Notes: a model not told the origin generated them from the sequence alone. Shown: positions 23,837-33,139, numbered from the stretch's first letter. The stretch: DNA of 38,985 bases from an uncultured Dysgonomonas sp. (GCA_937995835.1 CALKIV010000073.1:1-38985); one strand, 5' to 3'. Translations and numbers: made by a program.

Positions 23837-25291
23837 ATGTTGATCAAACATTATTTTTCATTAATTTTTCTTCCTTTTCTATCCTTTAGCTTCTTGATGG
23901 GGCAAAGTCCTAATAGCACAGCAGTTAATCAGATGCTGACGACTAAAGGATTAGAGCACGCATCCATCGGTTTTTGTGTAAAAGACCTTTCCGGTAATAT
24001 CATTGCCCAACATAATATGAATCAATCTTATGTGCCAGCATCTACACTAAAGCTAATAACAATTGCTACTGCTTTTGAGGTGCTTGGGGCTGATTTTCAG
24101 TATGAGACTTTATTGGCTAGAGGAAAGATGAAACCAAATAGGCTAATTGTATATGGTAGTGGTGATCCTACTTTGGGGTCCGAGCATTTATATGACAAGC
24201 CTGATAGTTTCTTGTCAGAATGGGTGAAGGCTGTAGCTGATGCTTTTGGGCAACAAAAGGAAATAGAGGTTTTGGCAGTAGATAATTATTTTGGATATAG
24301 AGGGGTGTCTAGAAAGTGGATTCATGAAGATATAGGCAATTATTTTGCAGCGGGCGCCTATGGGTTGAGTGTGTTTGATAATACGTATCGATTAGTTTTT
24401 AACACTGAAAATAGAAATAGTGCTCCTAAAATAATAGAAACCAAACCATTGATGAAAGATCTAGTTTTTAATAATACGCTGACACTTAATACGACGAGTA
24501 AGGATAATGGTTATATTCTAGGAGAGCCTTTCTCTAATCAGCGTAATATAATTGGTGATATTCCTGCCAATAGAAAGCGATTTACGATAAAGGGTGATAT
24601 TCCTAATCCGGGATTGTTCTTAGTGGGAACTATTTCGAGCGAATTGGAACAAGCAGGTTTCAAGGTGGGCAAAAAGGAAACGACTTATAATAAGTTTCAT
24701 GATGAGATGTACTTAACGAATCGAGCAGAAGTGGATGGTACTGTTTTTTATGTACATAAGTCTCCGAATTTATCTAAAATAGCGAGGATAATCAATCTGA
24801 AAAGCAATAATCATTACACAGAGCATCTGATTCGCACTCTAGGTAGACAAAGGAATAAAGATATATACAGTTTGCCACTAGAAGAGGGGGTGGAAAAGAT
24901 TCGAGATGTATGGGAGAGCAAAGGTTTAAATACAAATGCCCTGATAATGTATGATGGTTGTGGCTTGGCACCGAGTAATGCTGTAAGTGCTGCTTTTATG
25001 TGTGACGTGCTGAAGTATATGCAAACAGAGAGTGCAAATGGGGTGCAATTTTTCAATTCCTTGCCTCTAGCTGGTCGTGAAGGCACAGTGCGAAACTTTC
25101 TGAAAGGTACAAGGCTAGAGGGTAAAGTGCATGTAAAGAGTGGAAGTATTGCTAATGTGCAATGCTTTGCTGGATATTATGTAGAGGGCGAAAAGAAATA
25201 TACCTTTTCCATTATGGTCAATAATTATTATGGATCTCGTCAGAGTGTCGTGAAGGCAATTGAGAGGCTGCTGTTAGCTTCTCTGAGATAA
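23837..25291 (+). CDS. dacB: D-alanyl-D-alanine carboxypeptidase/endopeptidase (PBP4 type)
   Basis: Peptidase family S13 penicillin-binding protein that trims or cuts peptidoglycan cross-links in the periplasm. The 484 residues start with a signal peptide (hydrophobic 6-21, cleavage probably after LMG). All three active-site motifs are present: SxxK as STLK with Ser 69 and Lys 72, SxN as SNN in NLKSNNHYTEHL, and the KTG box in the variant form KSG (HVKSGSIANV). A large insert between the first two motifs is normal for this family. It has its own promoter. The next gene lies 284 bases downstream and looks unrelated. Confidence 0.94.
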   Translation: MLIKHYFSLIFLPFLSFSFLMGQSPNSTAVNQMLTTKGLEHASIGFCVKDLSGNIIAQHNMNQSYVPASTLKLITIATAFEVLGADFQYETLLARGKMKPNRLIVYGSGDPTLGSEHLYDKPDSFLSEWVKAVADAFGQQKEIEVLAVDNYFGYRGVSRKWIHEDIGNYFAAGAYGLSVFDNTYRLVFNTENRNSAPKIIETKPLMKDLVFNNTLTLNTTSKDNGYILGEPFSNQRNIIGDIPANRKRFTIKGDIPNPGLFLVGTISSELEQAGFKVGKKETTYNKFHDEMYLTNRAEVDGTVFYVHKSPNLSKIARIINLKSNNHYTEHLIRTLGRQRNKDIYSLPLEEGVEKIRDVWESKGLNTNALIMYDGCGLAPSNAVSAAFMCDVLKYMQTESANGVQFFNSLPLAGREGTVRNFLKGTRLEGKVHVKSGSIANVQCFAGYYVEGEKKYTFSIMVNNYYGSRQSVVKAIERLLLASLR

Positions 25292-25575
25292 TTATTTTCT
25301 AATAGCAACTATGAGTGAGAGATCCCCTTCTACATGAGGAGAGCTCTTTTTCTGTGTTGGCTAAAATTTCCCTTAAATATTTGTCAGAAAGACTGTAAAT
25401 TTTGGTTCCCATATTTTCAAAATCAAGTCAGGGATGCTTGGGACTAGCATTCTTAGATAGCATCCCATTTATCATGTTTTTATAGACGAGAATAATTTAT
25501 TAGATTCGTTATCTGCTTGTCAGTCATGAGTGTATGAGCAAAGGAAAACCTTAATCTTTTTAATGAAAAATTACT

Positions 25576-27177
25576 ATGAAGAGATTCTATTTATTTATCT
25601 TCTTAACAGCGTGCGTATCTCTACTTTCTGCAAAAGAAAAGCTTGTTGCTTTTCCAGGTGCAGAAGGTTTTGGGAAATATGCTACAGGTGGGCGTCTAGG
25701 AATTGTATATCGTGTAACTAATTTGAATGATAGCGGTGTTGGCTCTTTGAGAGATGCTGTTAGTCAGCCCAATCGTATTGTTGTTTTTGATGTTTCGGGA
25801 GTGATCAATCTGAAGAGTGCATTGACATTCAGTAGCAATCTGACAATTGCAGGACAAACAGCTCCTGGTGATGGTATTACAGTCTATGGTAAGCGAGTGT
25901 CGTTCTCAGGAGTCGATAATGTGATCTGTAGATATCTACGTTTTAGAATGGGTGTCGCGGGAGAAAAAGGTAAAGATGCTGCCGGATTGGCGAATGGAGC
26001 TAATATGATATTCGATCACTTGTCTGTGTCTTGGGGGCGTGACGAAAATTTCTCGATCAGTTGGGATAAGAGAGGCATAGAGCCTGCAGATATAACCATT
26101 CAAAACTCGATCATTGGTCAAGGCTTACAAACGCATTCTTGTGGAGGGCTGATTCAGACTAATGGAGGTGTAACGTTATACAGAAACCTGTTCATTGATA
26201 ATAATACCAGAAACCCGAAGGTCAAAGGGCTGAATCAATATGTAAACAATGTAATCTACAATTGGGGTAGGGGTGGAGCCTACATCTTGGGAGGAAACTC
26301 TGAGGGAAAATCTTGGGCAACAATAGTGAATAATTATTTCATCAAAGGACCCTCTACCTCAGTTGCTCCTTATACTAGGGCAAATGAAAATTTTCAGCTT
26401 TATGCTACTGGTAATTACTATGATGACAACCTAGATGGGCAATTAGATGGAGCAGTTAGCAAGAAAGAAGACTATGGGCCTGTATTTTGGATAGAAAGTC
26501 CTGAATACTGGAAAAGTTCTTCATCAACTATACCTCAGTTGCATCCAGTGATTGAGTATCAGATGACAGCCGAAGAAGCTTATCATTGGGTGTTGGCTCA
26601 TGCAGGGTCATCACTTCCTAGTCGAGACGAAGTAGATTTATTTATGATAGGTGAACTGACTTCTCTTGGAAAAGAAGGTAAGTTGATTGCAGACGAGTCT
26701 GAGCTTGGATTGTATGGTGGGATAGGGCATTTGTTTACGGCACTCCCTTTGTTGGATACGGATGGAGACGGAATCCCTGATGAATGGGAGAAAGTTAATG
26801 GAACAGATCCCTATGCGAATGACGCCATGAGCATTGCTAAAAATGGCTATGCGAATATAGAAAACTATATCAATAGCATAAATGGATCGAAATCGTTTCT
26901 TAAATATCCAGTGGATATTCATCTGTTGAAAGATGAAGTAAAAGATGCTAAACGAACTGTAAAACTGTCATGGATTAATAAAGAAACACAGGCAAAATTT
27001 ATCATCGTCGAACTTTCAACAGATAATATTGTATTTACAGAAAATCAAAAAATAGCAGGTACTGCAGAAAATTGTATTATCAAGAACTTGGAGCCTGGTG
27101 TGGAATATTTTATCAAGATGAAAGCTGTAAATGGAATAAATGAGTCGGTTTACTCCTCTGTTTTCAAAGTAAATTGA
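25576..27177 (+). CDS. Secreted polysaccharide lyase family 1 (pectate lyase-like)
   Basis: A 533-residue exported protein: signal peptide at 1-19 (cleavage near LLSA), then a right-handed beta-helix from about 22 (LVAFPGAEGFGKYATGGRLG) with the PL1 pattern of repeated short strands, for example FDHLSVSWGRDENFSISWD and NTRNPKVKG carrying an Arg expected near the active site. At about 394-405 an Asp-rich LDTDGDGIPDEWE motif resembles a calcium-binding thrombospondin type 3 repeat. The last 85 residues look like a fibronectin type III domain. It should cut pectate-like polygalacturonan, but the exact substrate is not certain. It stands alone, without SusC/SusD or regulator genes. Confidence 0.87.
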   Translation: MKRFYLFIFLTACVSLLSAKEKLVAFPGAEGFGKYATGGRLGIVYRVTNLNDSGVGSLRDAVSQPNRIVVFDVSGVINLKSALTFSSNLTIAGQTAPGDGITVYGKRVSFSGVDNVICRYLRFRMGVAGEKGKDAAGLANGANMIFDHLSVSWGRDENFSISWDKRGIEPADITIQNSIIGQGLQTHSCGGLIQTNGGVTLYRNLFIDNNTRNPKVKGLNQYVNNVIYNWGRGGAYILGGNSEGKSWATIVNNYFIKGPSTSVAPYTRANENFQLYATGNYYDDNLDGQLDGAVSKKEDYGPVFWIESPEYWKSSSSTIPQLHPVIEYQMTAEEAYHWVLAHAGSSLPSRDEVDLFMIGELTSLGKEGKLIADESELGLYGGIGHLFTALPLLDTDGDGIPDEWEKVNGTDPYANDAMSIAKNGYANIENYINSINGSKSFLKYPVDIHLLKDEVKDAKRTVKLSWINKETQAKFIIVELSTDNIVFTENQKIAGTAENCIIKNLEPGVEYFIKMKAVNGINESVYSSVFKVN

Positions 27178-27253
27178 AGGTCGTAAGGATGAAAAAGATG
27201 AATGTTTGTTGTTAATAAAAACTATTTCTTAAGCATATTTCGCTAAGTGCTAA

Positions 27254-27299
27254 TAAAAACAGAGGGTATATTAATCTTAATGATTATATACCCTCTGTT
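27254..27299 (-). terminator. Terminator of ksgA-corA
   Basis: AACAGAGGGTATAT (27259-27272) pairs with ATATACCCTCTGTT (27286-27299); on the minus strand a T run follows. It also separates corA from the convergent pectate lyase gene. Confidence 0.8.
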
Positions 27300-27321
27300 G
27301 TGTCAGTTGTTATGCTTTGAT

Positions 27322-28260
27322 TTACAGCCACTTCTTCTTTTTGAAGTAGATAAGAATGCCCACTACGGCAAGCACCATCAGTGCCAGTGAAAATTCGTAT
27401 CCATACGGCCAATTAATTTCCGGCATATCCGTAAAGTTCATTCCATAGATACTGGCGATTAGCGTTGGCGGCATAAATATCACAGAGATCACAGTAAACA
27501 TCTTAATGATCTTATTTTGATCAATATTTACAAACCCAAGGAAGGTATCTTGTAAATAATCAAGTCTATCGAAACTAAACTTAATGTGCTCCAATAGAGA
27601 GTTAATGTCTTTAATGAGGACATTTAGAGTACTTCTGAGATCGTCAGGAACAATCTGGCTCTTCAATATATTAGATACTGTTCGTTGTTTGTCTATTATA
27701 TTCTCTCGTAGTAGCATTGTTTTTTCTTGCAAATCCTTGATCTCCATCAATATCTCTTCGTCAGCATCCTGAATGCTATTACTCAGCTCAGTGATTTTGT
27801 GGGTCATGCTTTCAATCATGTCAGCATCAATTTCGACACGAGTTTCGAAGAGAGCGACAAAGACGTGAAAGCCTGTAGGGTAGTTTTTGGGATTGGCCAT
27901 TAACTTTCTGACCACCTCGTGAAACGAAAGCAAATCTTCCCCTCTGACGGTGATTAACAGGTCGTGTTTCAGGATAAAAGAGACTGGCTCTTTTTCGAAA
28001 GAATCTAAAAGGAAGTTTGAGTTAACAACAAGTGAATCAGCTGTCTCAATGTATCTGGAAGACATCTCGATTTCGATCATCTCTTCCTCTTCCTGAATGT
28101 ATATTTTTAAGAAGTCCTCAAGTTCATACTCTATATCCTCGTCCACATTGTTGAGGTCTATCCACAAAAAGCTGTCAATGGCCTTCGTCTTCAAGAATTC
28201 AATACTGCGACTAATACGGATGATTTTGTCTTTATGATAGAATAATCTTACTTCAGACAT
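27322..28260 (-). CDS. corA: CorA family magnesium/divalent cation transporter
   Basis: Inner-membrane pentameric channel for Mg2+ and related ions. The 312 residues comprise a long cytoplasmic domain with helical, charged stretches (about 130-230) and two C-terminal membrane segments; the selectivity motif Gly-Met-Asn is present in IASIYGMNFTDMPE between them, and the tail is basic (KKKKWL). The length is typical. It starts 30 bases after the ksgA stop on the same strand, so it is probably co-transcribed. Mg2+, Co2+ and Zn2+ members cannot be told apart from sequence alone. Confidence 0.93.
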   Translation of the reverse strand: MSEVRLFYHKDKIIRISRSIEFLKTKAIDSFLWIDLNNVDEDIEYELEDFLKIYIQEEEEMIEIEMSSRYIETADSLVVNSNFLLDSFEKEPVSFILKHDLLITVRGEDLLSFHEVVRKLMANPKNYPTGFHVFVALFETRVEIDADMIESMTHKITELSNSIQDADEEILMEIKDLQEKTMLLRENIIDKQRTVSNILKSQIVPDDLRSTLNVLIKDINSLLEHIKFSFDRLDYLQDTFLGFVNIDQNKIIKMFTVISVIFMPPTLIASIYGMNFTDMPEINWPYGYEFSLALMVLAVVGILIYFKKKKWL

Positions 28261-28290
28261 TTTGTAAATCTATTTTATTACTGTTCTACT

Positions 28291-29073
28291 TTATTTTGGC
28301 ATGTTCTCAGCCACCATATTGGTCAGGGCTTCGAACTGAGCAACAGATAGTCGCTCGGGACGCTCATTGAATATTGGGTCAGCATATATTGGATTGTCTT
28401 TTCCAAGTAGTGATTTTAGTGACCCTCTGAGCATCTTTCTGCGTTGACTGAATGATGTTTTCACAACAGTTTTGAATAGTCTTTCATCACAAGTTAGTGA
28501 TGTTCTGTTGTTTCTCACCATCTTTATCACAGCAGATTTGACCTTCGGAGGTGGATCGAAAACTTTTTCATCCACAGTAAATAAATATTCGATATCGTAC
28601 CAAGCTTGAAGTAGTACACTAAGTATGCCATAAGTCTTTCCTCCAGGCTTCGCAGCAACACGCTCTGCCACCTCTTTTTGAAACATGCCAGAGCAACATA
28701 CTACTTGCTCTTTGTAGTCCAACACTTTGAAGAGTATTTGTGAGGAAATATTGTAAGGATAGTTGCCTATCACGCAAAACTTATCCGCAAATAACTTTGA
28801 TAGATCTAATTCCAAGAAGTCGCCTTCTATGATGTTCCCATCGAGTAGAGGAAAATGTTTTTGAAGATAAGGGACAGATTCTCGATCGATCTCCACAACT
28901 GTTAGAGGGTTACTCTTCTCTAACAAAAACTGAGTCAATACCCCCATACCCGGACCGACTTCCACCACAGGTAGGCTGTCGAAGCCATCTACGGTGTCAG
29001 CAATGCGACTAGCGATGCTCGTATCTTTTAGGAAGTGTTGTCCTAGAAATTTTTTTGCTCTTACTCTTTCCAT
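28291..29073 (-). CDS. ksgA: 16S rRNA (adenine1518/1519-N6) dimethyltransferase
   Basis: KsgA dimethylates two adenines near the 3' end of 16S rRNA during small-subunit maturation. From ATG 29073 the protein has 260 residues, beginning MERVRAKKFLGQHFLKD, the family's conserved opening. SAM motif VVEVGPGMGVLTQFL, the Asp of GDFLELDL, and the catalytic GNYPYNISSQILFK (usual NLPY as NYPY) are visible, as is FSQRRKMLR near the C-terminus. An ATG at 29142 would add 23 residues unlike the family. A TACCTTTG -7 box lies at 29224-29217. corA follows in the same transcript. Confidence 0.95.
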   Translation of the reverse strand: MERVRAKKFLGQHFLKDTSIASRIADTVDGFDSLPVVEVGPGMGVLTQFLLEKSNPLTVVEIDRESVPYLQKHFPLLDGNIIEGDFLELDLSKLFADKFCVIGNYPYNISSQILFKVLDYKEQVVCCSGMFQKEVAERVAAKPGGKTYGILSVLLQAWYDIEYLFTVDEKVFDPPPKVKSAVIKMVRNNRTSLTCDERLFKTVVKTSFSQRRKMLRGSLKSLLGKDNPIYADPIFNERPERLSVAQFEALTNMVAENMPK

Positions 29074-29203
29074 TCTATATAAGGCTATCTGATTCTGCTT
29101 CTGATGGGATGAGACCCTGAAAAATAGTTTTGCTGCATGCAAAAGACTTTAAGCCAAAAGTGAACATTACTTTGTCAGAAGTTCCTTTATAGCATAAAAT
29201 AAT

Positions 29204-29211
29204 TATCTTTG
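29204..29211 (+). promoter_or_regulatory. -7 box of the MprF-type membrane protein gene
   Basis: TATCTTTG on the plus strand, 85 bases before the ATG at 29297. It lies only 5 bases from the opposing -7 box of ksgA. Confidence 0.5.
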
Positions 29212-29216
29212 TGGGG

Positions 29217-29224
29217 CAAAGGTA
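29217..29224 (-). promoter_or_regulatory. -7 box of ksgA
   Basis: Minus-strand TACCTTTG, about 143 bases before the ksgA ATG and nearly touching the divergent plus-strand box at 29204-29211. Confidence 0.5.
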
Positions 29225-29296
29225 ATGTTTTGAATTGTAAAACGAAGCCGTTTGCTTCATCTTTATTCATTCTAAGTAGCAATTTACAGATACTGT

Positions 29297-30340
29297 ATGA
29301 CAGACTCTACAGAGAACACAGAGAAACCCAAGAAGTCGCTTTTAAGTCAAATATTGACTGTTGTACTTCCTTTAGCTTTAGGGGTGACGATCATTTACTT
29401 TCTGATCCGCGATATTGATTTATTAGAACTATGGACCATCTTGCGTGATGCAAATTGGGGCATATTGTTGTTTTCACTCCTTTTTGGATTGTTAGGAAAT
29501 ACTATAAGAGGCTACCGTTGGCGTTTGTTGATCAAGCCTTTGGGCTATACTCCCAGTGTGACAAAGCTCAACTTGTCAATTTATGGAGGTTACGCTGTCA
29601 ATTTTGCCATTCCTCGTGCTGGTGAAGTGTGGCGATGTGGAATCATAGCCAAAGAAGAAAAAGTGCCATTCACTAAGCTTTTTGGCACGATGTTGCTCGA
29701 TCGAGTTTTTGATACTATTACAGTTGCTATTATTACCCTAGTAGCCTTTGCTTTCAATATGAAGTTTTTCATCTCACAACTGAAACATAATGAAGAGGTA
29801 GTCAACTCGATAATGGGGGCAATCAAATCGCCAACTCCATATATCATCATTGGTTTGATCGTATTGCTAATCTTTATCGTATTTAAATATTTTAGTGAAA
29901 ATAAAATAGTAAAGAAAGTAAAAGAGGCTCTTCTGGAAATGGCTAGAGATATGAAAGCCATTTGGAAGATGAAGGAAAAAGGTTGGTTGCTTTTTTATAG
30001 TGTTGCCATCTGGTGTTCTTATTTTTGTTATTTCTATATCACATTCTTTGCTTTCGATTTCACTGAAAATTTAGGCATTACTGCTGGCTTGATAGCCTTT
30101 GCCCTAAGTAGTGTGAGTATGGGAATCCCTTCCAATGGAGGCCTAGGGCCATGGCAAGTGGCCGTTATTGCATCTCTGACGCTCTATGGCGTCACACAAT
30201 TGGAAGCTACAGCCTTTGCTACTGGCGTATTTATGTTGCAGTCCTCTTGGGTCATTCTTTGTGGACTTGTGGGAATCGCTGCTTTGGCATTTATGAAAAA
30301 GCCGGAAGCACCTGCGACAGTAGGAGAAGAAAGCAAATAA
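29297..30340 (+). CDS. Lysylphosphatidylglycerol synthase TM-region (UPF0104/MprF flippase-like) protein
   Basis: A 347-residue integral membrane protein with about eight hydrophobic segments and the family landmarks NTIRGYRWRLLIKPLG, YAVNFAIPRAGEVWRCGII, MLLDRVFDTITVAI and GIPSNGGLGPWQVAVIASL. This domain forms the flippase half of MprF, where it moves aminoacylated lipids across the membrane; stand-alone forms are common and mostly uncharacterised. The N-terminus is polar (TDSTENTEKPKK). It is divergent from ksgA, and its stop lies 3 bases from the stop of the convergent hydrolase gene. A DUF2156 protein, the other half of MprF, is encoded 1.7 kb away. Confidence 0.88.
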   Translation: MTDSTENTEKPKKSLLSQILTVVLPLALGVTIIYFLIRDIDLLELWTILRDANWGILLFSLLFGLLGNTIRGYRWRLLIKPLGYTPSVTKLNLSIYGGYAVNFAIPRAGEVWRCGIIAKEEKVPFTKLFGTMLLDRVFDTITVAIITLVAFAFNMKFFISQLKHNEEVVNSIMGAIKSPTPYIIIGLIVLLIFIVFKYFSENKIVKKVKEALLEMARDMKAIWKMKEKGWLLFYSVAIWCSYFCYFYITFFAFDFTENLGITAGLIAFALSSVSMGIPSNGGLGPWQVAVIASLTLYGVTQLEATAFATGVFMLQSSWVILCGLVGIAALAFMKKPEAPATVGEESK

Positions 30341-30343
30341 TTT

Positions 30344-31000
30344 TTATTCTAAAAAAACTATTAAGTGATTGAATAGGGTATCACTATTCACCACATAGCT
30401 GTCGTGACTGTGATTTTCCATAATCAAGAGCTGGGCGTTAGGCATTGTATTTACTATCTCTGTATATAGCGCATCGTCGAAGAGCTCGTCTTCGGCTCTC
30501 ACTACCAAGGTGTGGGTGTTGATTGCCTTTAAGCTGGAAAGTTCGATATTCGGTTCCTCCAACATTAGTTTAAGAAGAGGATCTTTTGTTTTCTCATATT
30601 CAGCAGAGAGATATGCTAAATTTTCTTCTTTGAAGTCTGAGGGTTTCAGATTGATGCCAAGAAGAACCATATGCTTGAATGTGTTAGGGTGCTCTAGCTC
30701 TAGCATTGTGGCAATGATAGCACCATCGCTGAACCCTACGATAGAAACATCTTTTAGATTAAGAGCTGTGATGAATTGACTGATGTCTTCCGCCATGGTT
30801 TGATAAGAAAAATCAGTGGTCTTGCTACTTTGTCCATGATTGCGGCTATCAATGGCGTAGATCGTAAAATGCTTTTGCATTTTTTCGCTTAACGCATCGA
30901 AAATAGTATGATCTTCCCCGTTGCCGTGCAAGAGGAGTAGGGGCGCACCATTTCCTGACTTTTTATAGAAAAGGTCTATTCCGTTAGCTTTCAGTGTCAT
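30344..31000 (-). CDS. Alpha/beta hydrolase
   Basis: A 218-residue cytoplasmic hydrolase of the alpha/beta fold. Seen: the oxyanion region LLLLHGNGEDHTIF, the strand IYAIDSRNHGQSSK, the nucleophile elbow GFSDG (GxSxG), a candidate acid in VVRAEDELF and the catalytic His in MENHSHDSYV. The triad looks complete. The substrate is not predictable. It begins 23 bases after the stop of the GNAT gene and is probably the last gene of a run with the GNAT and DUF2156 genes. Confidence 0.88.
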   Translation of the reverse strand: MTLKANGIDLFYKKSGNGAPLLLLHGNGEDHTIFDALSEKMQKHFTIYAIDSRNHGQSSKTTDFSYQTMAEDISQFITALNLKDVSIVGFSDGAIIATMLELEHPNTFKHMVLLGINLKPSDFKEENLAYLSAEYEKTKDPLLKLMLEEPNIELSSLKAINTHTLVVRAEDELFDDALYTEIVNTMPNAQLLIMENHSHDSYVVNSDTLFNHLIVFLE

Positions 31001-31023
31001 TAGTTCTCTCTAAATATTGAATA

Positions 31024-31893
31024 CTATTCCAACATGAGGTTGATGGTTGGATGATGTTTCGGAAATTTATTGATGATTTTCATGCTAAATTCCTCGTTGT
31101 GCTTACCCATCAACAACTCACATATTTCTGTGATGTCAAAGTTGAAATCAGCTACAGCATATCCAAAGGTGCTCACGACACCTTCTTCAAGCGTGTAATA
31201 TGTATTATTGGCGGCTATATGTGTATCGCCCGTCACCTTCATGGTGAAGTGCTTCGAGGGATTGTTTTTAGCAAAAATTTTCAATGCCTCTCTTAAGTTG
31301 ACTACTCTGGCGATGGCATCAAGATTATGCTTTTCCTCAAATTCTGTGAGCTGTTGCTCTTCGACAATTGTTTTAAATTGTTCAAAGTTCTTCAAGACTG
31401 TAAAGTCTGGCTTGTTGTATATCCGTTCAAACATCTCGAAAGACTTCTCTAGCGAGCTCTGGCGATCTAGAATCTTTTTCAGAGGGATAATTTCATCGTC
31501 TTGCTCAAAAACCTGAGAATAGCCAAATTGTCTGTAAAAAGTATATAGCCATTCTTCGGCTGGAATCAATATCGAAAAAATGACACCTCTTTCTTTCATT
31601 ATTTGATGAGCTTCGGTCATCAATTGACTCATGTAACCTTTGCGTCTGAAGTCGGGGTATGTGGCTAATCCAGCCAAATAATAGATGGGGACTTGTTGTT
31701 TGTAGAACGAAAAGTTATACTCCCACATTTGCAGTGAGGCCGCAGGTTTGTCTCCCTCGAAGTATATCAGCGTGTTTTCGTTCTTATACTTTTGAGAAAA
31801 ATATAGATCAGCAAACTCGTTAGAGTCTCCAAAAACGGATTGCCACATTTCTTGAACCAATGGTTTCGTCTTGTCAGTACCAAATTGAATCAT
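31024..31893 (-). CDS. GNAT family N-acetyltransferase
   Basis: A 289-residue acetyltransferase-like protein. The N-terminal half carries the GNAT core: YYLAGLATYPDFRRKGYMSQLMTEA, whose RRKGY part is the acetyl-CoA pyrophosphate loop (usual RGxG/A), and LYTFYRQFGYSQVF. The C-terminal half resembles the sterol carrier-like domain of Eis-type acetyltransferases (FTMKVTGDTHIAANNTYYTLEEG). Substrate unknown. It sits between the hydrolase and the DUF2156 gene on the same strand. Confidence 0.85.
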   Translation of the reverse strand: MIQFGTDKTKPLVQEMWQSVFGDSNEFADLYFSQKYKNENTLIYFEGDKPAASLQMWEYNFSFYKQQVPIYYLAGLATYPDFRRKGYMSQLMTEAHQIMKERGVIFSILIPAEEWLYTFYRQFGYSQVFEQDDEIIPLKKILDRQSSLEKSFEMFERIYNKPDFTVLKNFEQFKTIVEEQQLTEFEEKHNLDAIARVVNLREALKIFAKNNPSKHFTMKVTGDTHIAANNTYYTLEEGVVSTFGYAVADFNFDITEICELLMGKHNEEFSMKIINKFPKHHPTINLMLE

Positions 31894-32001
31894 AAGGTTT
31901 CCTTAAAAAATATTCCTAAAGTTAGTATTTCTTTGTGAGAAATAGCTCTATTATATATAACAAAATGATTTATTGAAATTTGGAACCTTCTTCTAAAATA
32001 A

Positions 32002-32892
32002 TTATTTAAAAGTAACGATTCCCTCCTCCAATATAATTTCAGGATAGTAAGACAGTTTGGCCTTTCGTAGGCCTTCAAGTCCCATATCTTCTTCGCGATT
32101 GACGTATTTGAATTTAGATGCCTCATGCTCCATGAACTGTTGGTTGATCAACGTATAAGCACCATTAATGTCGCCAAATGCTTTTTCGATATGTACCACA
32201 AAAGTGTCATCTGTCAATGGGCCTCCGATGGTGAAAGCAACTAGTTTGCCATTTACCTTGATGGCTCCTCCTCTGAGCTCCATGAGGTCAAAGTTTTCCA
32301 GCATACATCGGGTCGCTTTATAGTCATAATCCATGCCTTCTGTTTCGCTTGTTTGTCCTTCCCATTCGTCCAGCATGGCTATACATTCTCCAATTTCTTC
32401 TGCAGATGTTAGAGGATAATAGATCCAATGTGGGTTATCCTGTTTGAAGCGATTGATATGGTTTCGCTTTTTTTGCAACTTCTTCCCTGACAAGTTAATC
32501 AACTGTTCAGATAAGTAGATATACTCGGCGTTGTCTCTGTCAAATTCATATTTGAAAGTATCAGGCATTGCCTCCTGTATCAAGCTCCACATTTTGGTGG
32601 TCACACCCTTCATTATAAAAGTCCTGTCATTTTGCTTTGCATCTTCTATCAGCATGGGAAGAGATTTTGTCAAAGACATCTTCCCTACAGGCATCATGTA
32701 ATAGTATTCGTTGTTGTCTCCCTGAAATCGGAGAAAAAGCGTATGGTCAATAACCGAAAATTGGGTTCTGAATTTCGGAGTCCAACTATAAAGGTTCGCA
32801 AAGCTGAAGTCGCAAGTTCTACATCTGTTGCCGGCAAAGCACGAGTCTATCATTTTTTTATCAGCAAGCGTTATTCCTTTAAAATCAATCAT
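32002..32892 (-). CDS. DUF2156 (phosphatidylglycerol lysyltransferase C-terminal-like) protein
   Basis: A 296-residue protein of the DUF2156 family, with a double GNAT-like fold related to the catalytic domain of MprF, which transfers an amino acid from tRNA to phosphatidylglycerol. Seen: CRTCDFSFANLYSWTPKF near 23-40, the central KKLQKKRNHINRFKQDNP, and the C-terminal FVVHIEKAFGDINGAYTLINQQF followed by YVNREEDMGLEGLRKAKLSYYP. These are typical of the family in Bacteroidetes. It has no membrane segment. The biochemical function of stand-alone members is not established. It heads the three-gene run with GNAT and hydrolase genes; no promoter was clear. Confidence 0.87.
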   Translation of the reverse strand: MIDFKGITLADKKMIDSCFAGNRCRTCDFSFANLYSWTPKFRTQFSVIDHTLFLRFQGDNNEYYYMMPVGKMSLTKSLPMLIEDAKQNDRTFIMKGVTTKMWSLIQEAMPDTFKYEFDRDNAEYIYLSEQLINLSGKKLQKKRNHINRFKQDNPHWIYYPLTSAEEIGECIAMLDEWEGQTSETEGMDYDYKATRCMLENFDLMELRGGAIKVNGKLVAFTIGGPLTDDTFVVHIEKAFGDINGAYTLINQQFMEHEASKFKYVNREEDMGLEGLRKAKLSYYPEIILEEGIVTFK

Positions 32893-33057
32893 ATTGTATA
32901 TTTATTTCGTTATATTACAATCAATGAATGGAGCTTTTTGAAAGCCCATTTTGCATTGATCGAGTTATTCATTGTCTCATATCTGAACAAAATTTGTGCC
33001 AATGTAGCAATAATTTTATTTGTACTTAACAATTTGCTCCCAGTTTGTGTTCTATAC

Positions 33058-33090
33058 TTTGTATGAATAAACTATAATTCTGTATCTTTG
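33058..33090 (+). promoter_or_regulatory. Promoter of the regulator-hemerythrin operon
   Basis: TTTG at 33058-33061, 21 bases, then TATCTTTG at 33083-33090; the first gene starts 49 bases further on. Confidence 0.65.
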
Positions 33091-33139
33091 CTATCCAGAA
33101 TGATTCTAGATAAGCAATGTACGTTAAAAAAGAAAAGGC

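Noticed and set aside
25292..25575. Search for a terminator or promoter between dacB and the pectate lyase
   Set aside because: Only weak pairings such as AGAG with CTCT near 25318-25354 and no TAnnTTTG box were found; not enough to call.
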